From Rhodothermales bacterium (lineage in GTDB: Bacteria > Bacteroidota > Rhodothermia > Rhodothermales > Bin80): DNA of 64,000 nt. A model generated the notes under the pieces. The model saw nothing but the letters and a program-made list of their open reading frames with translations. It did not search any database and was not told the origin of the DNA. The position numbers and the translations under genes were made by a program. The stretch covers positions 2,106,380 through 2,170,379 of the forward strand of contig OX638318.1 in the NCBI GenBank assembly GCA_951812585.1. Direction: 5' to 3'. This document shows, one piece after another, positions 16,374 to 25,311 of the stretch. The stretch's first letter is position 1; each line of letters begins with the position of its first letter.

Positions 16374-16832
16374 CTACGCCCCAAACTTCTTCAGCACTTC
16401 TTCTGCGTGCACCGCAACCTTGGGACGCCTGATGATGTGATGAATGACGCCATCCTCGTTGATGAGGAAGGTGGTCCGCTTCACGCCCATGAAGGTGCGG
16501 CCGTACATTTTCTTTTCGCCCCAGACGCCGTAGGTGGCCATGATCTTCTTGTCGGTATCGGCCAGAAGCGGGAAGGGCAGGTGGTGCTCGGCGGCAAACC
16601 GCTGGTGGGACGCGACACTGTCACCGGACACGCCGAGGACCGCAATACCCTGCGCCTCCAGAATTGCCGCATGGTCGCGCAGGCTGCATGCCTGCTTCGT
16701 GCACCCGGGCGTGTTGTCCTTGGGGTAGAAATACAACGCAACCCGCCTGCCTTTGTAGTCGGAAAGGCGAACCACGGTGCTATGCTGCGTTTCGGCAGCA
16801 AAGTCGGGGGCACGATCACCCACTTGCACCAT
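16374..16832 (-). CDS. bcp: Thioredoxin-dependent peroxiredoxin (BCP/PrxQ)
   Basis: 152 aa. The peroxidatic cysteine is in YPKDNTPGCTKQACSLRD with the resolving cysteine five residues later, the classic atypical two-Cys arrangement of PrxQ. Other blocks: APDFAAETQHSTVVRLSDYK, VLGVSGDSVASHQRFA, LPFPLLADTDKK. It reduces peroxides in the cytosol using thioredoxin. The gene is 24 bp upstream of gatB on the same strand, so it probably leads the bcp-gatB-lipoprotein operon. Confidence 0.95.
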   Translation of the reverse strand: MVQVGDRAPDFAAETQHSTVVRLSDYKGRRVALYFYPKDNTPGCTKQACSLRDHAAILEAQGIAVLGVSGDSVASHQRFAAEHHLPFPLLADTDKKIMATYGVWGEKKMYGRTFMGVKRTTFLINEDGVIHHIIRRPKVAVHAEEVLKKFGA

Positions 16833-17008
16833 CGATATAGCATGCTATAAGTGAATACTTGCCGAGGCTGCACCCCGGCGCCTGCGCGCCCGAGTCAATG
16901 CGCAAAGGCGCCGAAAGATCCGGTCCCGCCGCTATGCGGTGTATCCCACCCGCTCCGAGGCTGCCCCGTTCCGACGCGGACGCATGCCGCTGGCCTGGCG
17001 TTTTGCGC

Positions 17009-18982
17009 CTAGTAACCCAAAAGCGCCGTCAGCGCGGGCCTGAGCTTCGGCTGCGCAGAAAACACGCCCTTTTCGAGGCTCAGCGAAAAGGGTACGGGCA
17101 AGTCTTCGGCCGCCACCCGCATGGGCGGCGCGTCCAGGAGTGCGAATCCCATTTCGCTGATTGTCGCCGCCACCTCAGCGCCAAATCCGCAGGTGGCCGT
17201 GGCTTCATGCAACACAAGCAGCCGACTGGTCTTGCGAACCGAATCCAGCACAGCGCGCTGGTCCCAGGGCACCAGCGAACGCAGGTCTACAACCTCCACC
17301 TCAGCGTTGTGCGCAGCGCTCCAGTACGCAGCCTCTTCCAGCGCCCAGTGCACGCCAAGGCCGTAGGTTGTTATGGTCGCGTCAGTTCCTTCGCGTACCA
17401 GGCGCGCCGCTCCAAGCGGCGTCTGATACGGCGCTTCGGGTACCATGCCGCGCACGGATCGGTAGAGGTGCTTGTGCTCAAAGAAGAGAACTGGATTGGG
17501 ATCTGCAATTGCGGCGAGCAGCAACCCCTTGGCGTCCTCCGGCGTGGCGGGTGCGACGACCTTGAGTCCAGGCACATGGCAGAACCAGGCCTCCTTGCTT
17601 TGCGAATGAAATGGCCCCGCCCCGATGTTGCCGCCGTAGGGTGCTCGTATCGTTACATTCAGCGGGGCACCCCAACGGTAATGCGTGGTTGCGAGGTTGT
17701 TAACGATCTGATTGAATCCGCAGGCGATGAAGTCAGCATATTGCATCTCTACGACCGGCCTCAGGCCCTCCAGCGCCAACCCCATGGCTGCGCCGATGGC
17801 GCCACTCTCGATTATGGGCGTGTTGCGCACGCGGGCGGCCCCAAAGGTTTTCAGCAGCCCTTTGGTCGCCTTGAATACGCCACCGTATTCTGCAACATCC
17901 TGTCCCAGAAGCAGCACGCGGTCGTCTGCTTCCATCGCTTGCCTGAGGCCTTCGCTGATGGCATCGATGTAGCGCGCCTGGCGCTGGGGCCCTTTCGGAG
18001 GCGCCAGCACTGCAGGTGCCGGCGCAAACAAGGCCCTGCGTTCCACCGTGCAGCTGCTTTCCACCACGGGCTGCGCCAGCGCGTACGCTGCAGCGCGTTC
18101 GACCTCGGCGTCCAGTGAGCCGCGCAAAGTCGTGATCTCCTCATGGGTCTTGACGCCCTCATCCACCAAAAAGCGCGCGAAGCGATCAATCGGATCTCTT
18201 GCGGCCCACTTCACCATCAGGGACTTAGGCACATACCTCGTTCCTGACGCTTCCTCGTGGCCCCGCATACGAAATGTCTTCATCTCCAGCAGCGTCGGTC
18301 CCGCTCCGCTGCGGGCGCGCACGGCGGCTACGGTGACGGCTTGCACGACCGCCAGCACATCGTTGCCATCGACCACCGCGCCGGGCATGCCGTAGCCCGC
18401 AGCGGCGTCCGCAATGTCTTCTACAGGAATGGCTTCACGCGTGGGCGTAGACAATCCGTAGGCGTTGTGTTCCACGACGAAAACCACCGGCAACTGCCAT
18501 AGGCCAGCCAAGCTCAGGGACTCGTGGAAGTCTCCTTCGCGCGTTGCACCATCGCCGCAGAAGGCGATGGCCAGATAGTCCTCGCCTTTGAGCTGTGCCG
18601 CCTGCGCGATGCCGCAGGCCACGGGGAGCATTGCGCCCAGGTGCGAGATCATGCCGACGATGCGCCGTTCGGGTAACCCAAAATGGAAGGTCCTGTCGCG
18701 GCCCTGCGTGTAGCCGCCGCGGCGTCCCATGAGCTGGCAGAAGAGCGGTTTCAGCGGTACGCCGCGCGTGGTCCATACGCCCAGGTTGCGGTGCAGCGGC
18801 AGGAGCACATCCCGTTCCTCGGCGGCCCATGCGCAGCCCACCGCAATGGCTTCCTGTCCGTAGCCGCTGAACCACTTCGCGATGCGGTTTTGTCGGATGA
18901 GGTGCAGCATGCGCCGTTCAATGGCGCGCGGGAGCTCCAGCGCGCGGTGCAAAGCGCCCAGGTCCTGTGCTGTCCAATTCAT
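17009..18982 (-). CDS. 2-oxo acid dehydrogenase E1, alpha and beta subunits fused
   Basis: 657 aa from the ATG at 18982. The alpha half has GYGQEAIAVGCAWAAEERDV, HLGAMLPVACGIAQA and the thiamine-diphosphate motif GDGATREGDFHESLSLAG...VEHNAYGLSTP (GDG to N). The beta half begins near residue 330 with RYIDAISEGLRQAMEADDRV and has LGQDVAEYGGVFKATKGL, RVRNTPIIESGAIGAAMGLA, PFHSQSKEAWFCHVPGLKVV and SLVPWDQRAVLDSVRKTSRL. This is the branched-chain/pyruvate-type E1, which decarboxylates a 2-oxo acid and passes the acyl group to an E2 lipoyl protein. Fused forms are frequent in Bacteroidota/Rhodothermota. No E2 or E3 is nearby. Its start overlaps the stop of the sugar transferase gene by 4 bp. Confidence 0.92.
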   Translation of the reverse strand: MNWTAQDLGALHRALELPRAIERRMLHLIRQNRIAKWFSGYGQEAIAVGCAWAAEERDVLLPLHRNLGVWTTRGVPLKPLFCQLMGRRGGYTQGRDRTFHFGLPERRIVGMISHLGAMLPVACGIAQAAQLKGEDYLAIAFCGDGATREGDFHESLSLAGLWQLPVVFVVEHNAYGLSTPTREAIPVEDIADAAAGYGMPGAVVDGNDVLAVVQAVTVAAVRARSGAGPTLLEMKTFRMRGHEEASGTRYVPKSLMVKWAARDPIDRFARFLVDEGVKTHEEITTLRGSLDAEVERAAAYALAQPVVESSCTVERRALFAPAPAVLAPPKGPQRQARYIDAISEGLRQAMEADDRVLLLGQDVAEYGGVFKATKGLLKTFGAARVRNTPIIESGAIGAAMGLALEGLRPVVEMQYADFIACGFNQIVNNLATTHYRWGAPLNVTIRAPYGGNIGAGPFHSQSKEAWFCHVPGLKVVAPATPEDAKGLLLAAIADPNPVLFFEHKHLYRSVRGMVPEAPYQTPLGAARLVREGTDATITTYGLGVHWALEEAAYWSAAHNAEVEVVDLRSLVPWDQRAVLDSVRKTSRLLVLHEATATCGFGAEVAATISEMGFALLDAPPMRVAAEDLPVPFSLSLEKGVFSAQPKLRPALTALLGY

Positions 18983-20376
18983 TGCCCTGCGCCTGTGAAC
19001 ACCGTGCGTATGGTGCTGAAGAGGATCTTGAAGTCCATTCGCAGGCTCATATGCTCGATATAGAAAAGGTCGAACTTCACCTTTTGGCGCACATCCTGCA
19101 GCGAGGTGTCGTAGTGCCACATCACCTGCGCCCACCCCGTGATGCCCGGCTTCACGCGGTGACGGCGATTGTAGAGTGGTATCTCCTTGCGCAGCCTTTC
19201 AACAAAGTAGGGGCGTTCAGGCCGCGGACCGACCAGACTCATGTTTCCTCTGAGTACGTTCCACAGCTGGGGAACCTCGTCCAGGCGCATCTTGCGCAGC
19301 CACCGACCGAGCCCGGTGTACCGCGGATCGTCTTCTTTCGCCCACACAGGTCCCGAAAGGGCCTCTGCGTTCTCGTGCATTGTGCGAAACTTGTACATCG
19401 TAAAGACGCGTCCCTTGCGGCCCACGCGCTGCTGTCGGAAGATCGCGGGGCCTGGCGATGTTATCCGGACCAGTACGATCAGCACAATCCACAAAGGCAG
19501 CCCGAGTAGCAGCACCAGAAGCGCGATGGTGATGTCGAACAGCCGTTTTGTGCTCTGCTCCCATGCGGGCATCGGTACAGGCAGGACCTCGATGAGCGGC
19601 AAGCCATAGATGTGCTCCGTGCGGGCCATGCCGCCGATCACCGAATAGAAGTCGGGCACGATTTTTAGCGTCACGGCTTTGCCATCGCACAGGCGCAGCA
19701 CTTCTTCAAGTTCACGATTGTCTCCAGATCCTAAGGCGATCAGCACATCGCGGATCTCCAGGTCATCAATGAGCTGTGGCAGCCCCTCGATGGCGTGCAA
19801 CCCATTGGCGCCCTGCTGTGCTTCCCCCTTGTGTCCCAGGCGCAATGCACCGACGATCTGTATGCCGGCGGCCGGATACCGCGCCGTGTCTGCATGGAGC
19901 CGCTCCACCTTGTCGCTCCAACCGACGACCAGTGCCCGGTGGGTTCCATGGCCGCGCAGGATGAGCGCCTTCTGCACGGAACGTACCGCTACACGCCCAA
20001 CGGACGTCAGGCTCAGCATTGCGCCCCAATAGATCAGAAGAATCGAGGCGCTCGCGCCGGTGCGCAGCGTGTCGATGAAAATGCTGAAGACCAGGATGAG
20101 CACACCGACAGTCACGACCTTGGCCATGGAAACGAGTTCATCAAAGCGGCTAGCTGCGTGCCGCTCCCGATACATTCCAGCGAAGACAAAGACAACAACC
20201 CAGAAGACGCAGAGGCCCAGCAGCGCATACAGGGGGAACACGGGACCATCCGGCGTGGCGAAGCCTGTCCAGCGGAATGCATCCTGGAACTGTATGCGGA
20301 GATAGACGAGGCATGCTGCGGCAGCGCCGAGGGTGTCGGTGAAGACGAGCGCAGCGAATTCTACCTTTCGAGTCAT
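18979..20376 (-). CDS. Polyprenyl glycosylphosphotransferase (exopolysaccharide initiating sugar transferase)
   Basis: 465 aa from MTRKVEFAALVFTDTLGAAA; the frame is open further up to 20574, but that part is not protein-like. The N-terminal third has four or five membrane helices. A central soluble domain resembles the CoA-binding-like region (HRALVVGWSDKVERLHADTA, EIRDVLIALGSGDN). The C-terminal catalytic domain is typical: KRLFDITIALLVLLLGLPLW, GPAIFRQQRVGRKGRVFTMY, KFRTMHENAE, WLRKMRLDEVPQLWNVLRGN, MSLVGPRPERPYFVERLR and RVKPGITGWAQV. It links a sugar-1-phosphate to undecaprenyl phosphate at the inner membrane. No other capsule genes are adjacent; the overlap with the E1 gene suggests shared transcription. 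Confidence 0.92.
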   Translation of the reverse strand: MTRKVEFAALVFTDTLGAAAACLVYLRIQFQDAFRWTGFATPDGPVFPLYALLGLCVFWVVVFVFAGMYRERHAASRFDELVSMAKVVTVGVLILVFSIFIDTLRTGASASILLIYWGAMLSLTSVGRVAVRSVQKALILRGHGTHRALVVGWSDKVERLHADTARYPAAGIQIVGALRLGHKGEAQQGANGLHAIEGLPQLIDDLEIRDVLIALGSGDNRELEEVLRLCDGKAVTLKIVPDFYSVIGGMARTEHIYGLPLIEVLPVPMPAWEQSTKRLFDITIALLVLLLGLPLWIVLIVLVRITSPGPAIFRQQRVGRKGRVFTMYKFRTMHENAEALSGPVWAKEDDPRYTGLGRWLRKMRLDEVPQLWNVLRGNMSLVGPRPERPYFVERLRKEIPLYNRRHRVKPGITGWAQVMWHYDTSLQDVRQKVKFDLFYIEHMSLRMDFKILFSTIRTVFTGAGQ

Positions 20377-20619
20377 GCCAAGCGCGGGCGCCAGTGAACC
20401 AGTCAAGATAATGCCCGTGCACACAGCAGCCCGGGCAGAGCGGTTGAACGCAGGGCCGGCTTGTTTTTTTCCTGAGACTGACCCCTCAGGCTCTGCGCTG
20501 TCGTCGCCTTGCCACGCCTTTTGCGGTACGCTGCAATTCAAGCTGCTTCCGGGGCATGATTTTCGTACGAGCAAACGGGTCCGCTTTCAGCGGCGAACGC
20601 ACGCTTTAAAGCAGGGCCA
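20377..20619. other. Intergenic DNA upstream of the sugar transferase
   Basis: It holds the promoter region of the minus-strand transferase operon. No gene was recognised. Confidence 0.4.
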
Positions 20620-20755
20620 CGCTTTGCCATCTGTTCTGGGCCAGCTCACGCAGCTTCAGTGGCTAAAGGTCAGCAGCAACATGCTGACGGGTCCTATGCC
20701 GGACTCGTTGTCGCATCTTGTGCATCTGGAATATCTGCAAGACAACGCGCGGGCG
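20620..20755 (+). pseudogene. Leucine-rich-repeat protein fragment
   Basis: About 40 codons read LPSVLGQLTQLQWLKVSSNM then LTGPMPDSLSHLVHLEYL. This is one and a half copies of the plant-type LRR consensus (LxxLxxLxLxxNxLTGxIPxxL), which is also common in secreted proteins of this phylum. Nothing precedes or follows in frame; an IS3 fragment abuts it at about 20750. Confidence 0.7.
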
Positions 20756-21240
20756 GGCAGCAGAATTCATCGCCGCTATGTGCGAGCGCCAGGGTATTCG
20801 TCCGCAGCAGCTCACGATTCATTCCGACCGTGGCCCCGCCATGATTTCTAAGACCTATGCGCAACTGCTGGCGGACTTGAGGGTGGAACGCTCCTACATC
20901 CGGCCCTACTGTTGAAACGACAATGCGTATTCGGAGTCGCAGTTCAAGACGATGAAGTACCATTCGGACTACCCGGTACGTTTCGGATCGTTGGAGGATG
21001 CCCGTGCCTGGTCCCGGGCGTTCTTTGACTGGTACAATAACTAGCACGACCATTCGGGTCTTGCCTTGATGCGTCCGTCCACGGTTCACTACGGCCAGGC
21101 GCGATCGGTACAATCCCAGCGGCAGCGCGTACTGGCAGCGGCGTATGCAGAGAACCGTGAGCGCTTCCCACGGGGCATGCCCAAGGTGCCCAGAGGCCAC
21201 CCCGGCAGGCTTGGATCAACAAGCCGTCAAAGCTTGATGC
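20750..21240 (+). pseudogene. IS3-family transposase OrfB C-terminal remnant
   Basis: Frame: AEFIAAMCERQGIRPQQLTI, HSDRGPAMISKTYAQLLADL, RVERSYIRPYC, TGA, NDNAYSESQFKTMKYHSDYP, FGSLEDARAWSRAFFDWYNN, TAG, HDHSGLALMRPSTVHYG. HSDRG holds the second catalytic Asp, and NDNAYSES contains the glutamate of DDE. It aligns through this stretch with OrfB of the intact copy at 49753-50751 but is a different, older element. The two stops (20913-20915 and near 21044) and the missing front half make it dead. Confidence 0.85.
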
Positions 21241-21328
21241 GCTGCCATTCGTGTTGCCCGACCCTGCGCAGGCGAACCACGATACCTTGGCTCCACTTAC
21301 TCTCTAGCCACCAGCGATCTGTTCATCC

Positions 21329-22483
21329 ATGAAACTATTCCCATGTCATCTGAATGCCGAAAGCCTATTCCGGCTTACCATTGCTATCCTATTGTGCGCG
21401 CTGTTGGCGGCATGCTCAAAGGATTCAGGGAAGGCATCCAATTCAGAATCCATACCCCAAGTAGTACTCGTCCCAGCACTCACAATTGGTAGTGAAACAA
21501 GCGTGGACGGGGTACTTTTTGGCCATATTGGCGACTTGGTTGCGGTCAATAGCACCGGGAGTATTTACGTCGGTGATAGACAGGCCTCTACTATCTACGC
21601 CTTTACCGCGCAGGGAGAACTGATTGATGAAATTGGTCAGCAAGGGGAAGGGCCAGGCGAATTCGCGAGACTCAGCACAATTCGCATAGGCCCTAGCGAT
21701 ACGCTTTATGTGTTTGATTCTCAAGTCGACCGCATTTCAGCCTTTGAACCGACAGGGCACAGTTTCGCCTATGGATTTAAGGTATCGGAAGACTCGAGGG
21801 GAGGTCGGCCGGATCAGTTCGTCGGCGTACTGGACACGGGGTTCCTCATTACATGGGTAGAGGATCCAAGTATAAAAGACGGCGCAGGTCTAACGGAGCT
21901 CTATGTCTCCGCAAGACGCGTAAGCTGGGCAGGACTGCGTGTTCAGAATCCACTGGTGCGACTGCTTGGCAAGAGTTGGTTGGTTGCGGGAACTGAAAAT
22001 GGCTTCACGGTATCAGCCATTCCATTTGGACCCGAACCGTTCATTCACCTAGGGCCGGGCGGGCACGTTTACTCTGGTTCAAATGCATCTGTTGACGTTG
22101 CGATTACAACAGCCAGCGGCGTGCCCATAGGCTCCATTACTCACGAACTGGAGGCGATTCCCGTGATGTCAGCCGAGCTTGAAGAGTATCTGGATTATTT
22201 CTCCAGTGACAGAGCAGAGAGGCTCCGGCCCTTCACCCCAAAGGCCAAGCCAGCATACTCATCCTTTATCGTTGACGACGAGGGTCGCATCTGGGTCAGG
22301 CTTACACCAGCAGATTACGAAGCCGACACCTCTTCTTGGTTGATTCTGGACACAGAAAGCCGAGTTCGTGGTCAGGTAATCCTCCCATCATCCGTGAGAT
22401 TGGAGGTCATTGCCGCGGGACGGGCATACGCCACAAGCAGCGCCGATGGGGTTACCCTTGAAGTCTTTGAAATCCAGGAATAG
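21329..22483 (+). CDS. 6-bladed beta-propeller lipoprotein
   Basis: 384 aa with a lipoprotein signal (IAILLCALLAACSKDSG). The body shows the repeated blade pattern ending in the family signature: GSIYVGDRQASTIYAFTAQG, ELIDEIGQQGEGPGEFARLS, TLYVFDSQVDRISAFEPTGH. Such propellers are abundant in Bacteroidota and lie on the outer face of a membrane; they are thought to bind ligands or peptides, but no activity is established. The gene stands alone between an IS3 remnant and DNA with an IS1595 remnant, and has lower GC than the core genes. Related genes here are 5036-5486 (broken) and 48312-49400. Confidence 0.85.
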   Translation: MKLFPCHLNAESLFRLTIAILLCALLAACSKDSGKASNSESIPQVVLVPALTIGSETSVDGVLFGHIGDLVAVNSTGSIYVGDRQASTIYAFTAQGELIDEIGQQGEGPGEFARLSTIRIGPSDTLYVFDSQVDRISAFEPTGHSFAYGFKVSEDSRGGRPDQFVGVLDTGFLITWVEDPSIKDGAGLTELYVSARRVSWAGLRVQNPLVRLLGKSWLVAGTENGFTVSAIPFGPEPFIHLGPGGHVYSGSNASVDVAITTASGVPIGSITHELEAIPVMSAELEEYLDYFSSDRAERLRPFTPKAKPAYSSFIVDDEGRIWVRLTPADYEADTSSWLILDTESRVRGQVILPSSVRLEVIAAGRAYATSSADGVTLEVFEIQE

Positions 22484-23195
22484 TGTGAATGGATTTGTGG
22501 TACGTGCCGCCAACCGGTCGCCCCGCAGGCCTGACCTAATGAGTGGTTGATCACAGTGACTCTACCCCGTCCCAGTAGCTCGATAATGTACATGGAGTGT
22601 ATGCACAGCGGCCTCTCGTAATGAATTGAACTGTCTCACTTCTTATTGGCACAGAGGGGTCGCCGTACACGACTTCGCTCATTCCAAGGAATTCTCGCCT
22701 CCTTAGTGACGTGTATCGGCGGGGCCAGGCTGAACCAGTGTGAATAGCGTTTGCGTTCACGCTAGCTGAGCTGCTGGTCGGCTCCCAGCGAGCCTGCTTC
22801 CACCTCGTACGGCGTACGTTGCGCGCCGTATTCCGCCTTGATCGGCGCAGCCTGCACAGCCCAAAAATTATTGTCGGCTCGGTGCGACAGCATGGCCGGT
22901 GACAACGCAGTGCTTTAAGCGCTTTCCAGTCTCTCCCCACAGCGACGGCGCTTCCGACTCGAAACCTTGGTCAGTATGCGTGCCGCCTTCTGCCTGCGCT
23001 CGTCGGCGGAAACGTGTTGGCATGATTCGCCCTTCAGTGGGTCACAATCATTGACGGGACGCCTGCCATAGACCAAGCGTCTAAAACGGATCAGCCAAGT
23101 TCGAGAATTCGCGCGAGGAGCAGTGATACGAAGCGCTGCTCCACAGTTTGCTCGAAGCTGCCTTGGAATACCTTTAAACTGAACTTCATAGTATT
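22484..23195. other. Unassigned accessory DNA
   Basis: About 710 bp with no convincing gene. On the minus strand, 22905-22769 translates to a protein-like piece (NNFWAVQAAPIKAEYGAQRT then PYEVEAGSLGADQQLS) that stops and is not recognised; it may be a remnant of another element. The 26 bp at 22632-22657 recur near 51286. Confidence 0.4.
22632..22657 (+). repeat. Dispersed 26-27 bp repeat, copy 1
   Basis: TGTCTCACTTCTTATT followed by GGCACAGAGG here and AGTACAGAGGG at 51286-51312. The second copy abuts the outer end of an IS3 element. It may be an insertion-element end. Confidence 0.5.
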
Positions 23196-23884
23196 CTACC
23201 TGGCAAGGGGACCGAGAATGCGCTTGTAGGCGTGCGCCTCATCGGTGTAGACCGTTGTGCCGAGGTGTTATCGTAGACGAACGGCTTTAAGGTCGCTGCA
23301 TTCGTGCTCTCTACCACTTCGGCCCGAATCTGCCCGCTTGCACGGTCTTTCAGGCCGGCCACCGCCGTCTTGACTACCGGGCCGCGTCCGGCTTTCTGCT
23401 TTCTGTGCTCGTGCTTGTTTTTCTCCAAGCCACCCCCGTACGCTTCGTCGGCCTCCACCGGTCCCTCGAACGCAGCGGCCAGCAGGGGTGCAAAGGCGGC
23501 CCGTACGCGCTGCAACATGAACCAGGCCGTAGTCTGCGTCCCATCGAGGTCGCGGTGGAGCTTCATGCTGGAGACGCCCTTCAGGGAGGTCATTTCAAGA
23601 TAAATGGCCCACACCCACTTCTTCAACGGCAGCCGGCTACTGGCCAATGCGGTACCTGTGCGCACCGAGAAGAACCGCTTGCACGGACGGCATCGGTACG
23701 GCATTGGCCTGTGTGTGCCCGCATACGTGTCTGTGCCCTTGCAGCGCGGGCACAGACGACCGTCCGGCCAAATCACAGCCTCGAGCCACAGGACGGCCGC
23801 CTGCTCATTCGGAAACACTTCGGCCAGTTTGGCCATGCTGATTCCCTTGCGATAACTGCGCTCAGGCCCCGATTTAACCGCCAT
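23196..23884 (-). pseudogene. IS1595-family transposase, truncated and frameshifted
   Basis: From the ATG at 23884: GPERSYRKGISMAKLAEVFP, LCPRCKGTDTYAGTHRPMPY and RCRPCKRFFSVRTGTALASS (zinc ribbon), MKLHRDLDGTQTTAWFMLQR, GPVEADEAYGGGLEKNKHEH (first Asp). After a one-base shift near 23262 it continues VYTDEAHAYKRILGPLAR and stops. The second Asp is present but the C-terminal catalytic end is missing. It is a relative of the 8909-9907 transposase, and no terminal repeats like those at 8132/9984 are seen around it. Confidence 0.85.
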
Positions 23885-24056
23885 GAATTCCCCGATCTGG
23901 TGTATTCCCTCATGCGGCCGATCGGAAAGAATGTTTCAGTTCTCTATATAATCACCTTCTTTTTACGGGCAACAGCTGTGCGCGCCAACGGAGGCCGCCT
24001 TTGAAGCCTGGACTGCTTCGCTGGATGCGGTCAGGGGGTCGTGTTGCGGCGGCGCG

Positions 24057-24686
24057 GTGCTGACCTTTGCGGATCAGATTCCGGATCAGCGTTTCACCGC
24101 AGGGACGGACATTGGCCATCTGGTGCTGCTTGCGGCCGGAGACGGTTTGGGTCCGTATCGCTACAGCATACAGCCGGCCCTGCCCGAGGGTCTCCACTTC
24201 GATGAGGGTGCGCGCACGCTCTATGGCGTGCCGGCCGACACAATGTCTTCGGCCGTCTTCATGTACGAGGTGATGGACGGTGCGCTGAACACCGGTCGCA
24301 TGGCCTTTTCCATCGCGGTGGTGCTTGGCACGGATTCGCTGTTCACGTTTCAAGGCAACTGTCCGAATCCTTTTCGCGAGGTTACCAGGCTGGAGTTCAG
24401 CCTGTCGAAGCGTGCGGAAGTCGGCGTGGAGGTTTATGATTTGCTGGGCAAGCGTATCTTGAAGCAGCCGCCTAGCGTGTACTTCTATCGGGTGTTGGTG
24501 GGCGGACAGCAGGTGGTCCACACCGGGCAGATGACGGTGGTGCGATATAGGGTGCGCTACAGCAACGCAAACAGCGAAATGATTAGCCACACATGCATAC
24601 CTTGGCGAGCGTGTTCGTGCAGGAGGCAGGGTCCCCCTGGATGCTACTTCCTTCGGGGCGTTAGTAGGGTACGCACGGGGCTTTGA
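24057..24686 (+). pseudogene. C-terminal piece of a T9SS-type secreted protein (Ig-like domain + sorting-domain-like end)
   Basis: The frame is open from about 23952 without a usable start. It reads a putative-Ig/cadherin-like domain (YRYSIQPALPEGLHFDEGAR, TLYGVPADT), then NCPNPFREVTRLEFSLSKRA, EVGVEVYDLLGKRI and VYFYRVLVGGQQVVHTGQMT. The P-NPF...TxLxFxL...V.VYDLLGRRV...G.YFYRL pattern is the C-terminal sorting-like domain of type IX secretion cargo in Bacteroidota. About 20 residues between GKRI and VYFYR are missing, the normal stop after MTVVR is lost, and the N-terminal bulk is absent. Confidence 0.7.
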
Positions 24687-25256
24687 ATACCCGATCGGCC
24701 TCGTGTCTGTTGCTGGACTCTTTCTGATCTGCACCGCCTATGTGTGTGCGCTCTATCAGTGAAAAAGTCACAAGCGCCTGTCCCGGCTGAACCCGGGCGA
24801 GGCGACCCGGGGCGAGCTGGAAGCCGCCCTGAGCCGCATGCCGGAAGTCAACCTGTATCGCAAGTTGTGCGAAAAGATGCTGCAGGGCCGGACTACCAGA
24901 ACACGTTGGCCTATGTCCTGCGGATTATGGACCTGGATCACGAACGCTACCGCGAAGTTGGCCGGTACATCAGCGCATTCGTCTACATCGTGCTCAGCCT
25001 GGGACTTTTGGGTACGCTCCTCGGCATTTTTGTCCTCTTCACCACAAGCGGTCGTCATGAAGCGTCGGATCTGGTAGGACTCGGCATCGCGGTGGTTTCC
25101 ACGCTGCTGGCCCTCGTCGTGCGCCTGGTCCTGTGGCCCGCCAGCCTGTTTGTGCAAGTCTGGATGCGCAGAAGATGTCATCACCTCAAAGAATGGTGCA
25201 CAGAACTCGCACTCTCGCTGGAGAATCACAGCGGTGCACCTGGCACGCAGCACTGA
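24592..25256 (+). pseudogene. MotA/TolQ/ExbB-like proton-channel protein, frameshifted
   Basis: An ATG at 24593 opens MHTLASVFVQEAGSPWML. After a shift comes FEYPIGLVSVAGLFLICTAY (first membrane helix), then a stop, then RGELEAALSRMPEVNLYRKL, and after another shift YQNTLAYVLRIMDLDHERYR and LSLGLLGTLLGIFVLFTTSG. The GLLGT-LG helix and GLGIAVVSTLLALVVRL are the conserved channel segments of MotA/TolQ/ExbB, which couple proton flow to work at the outer membrane or flagellum. At least two frameshifts separate pieces that are otherwise in order. No exbD/tolR partner follows. Confidence 0.65.
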
Positions 25257-25311
25257 TCGCGCAAGCCCGCACCACTACAAGATTGCTGCACATGCGTGCG
25301 GCTCCGCTGCG

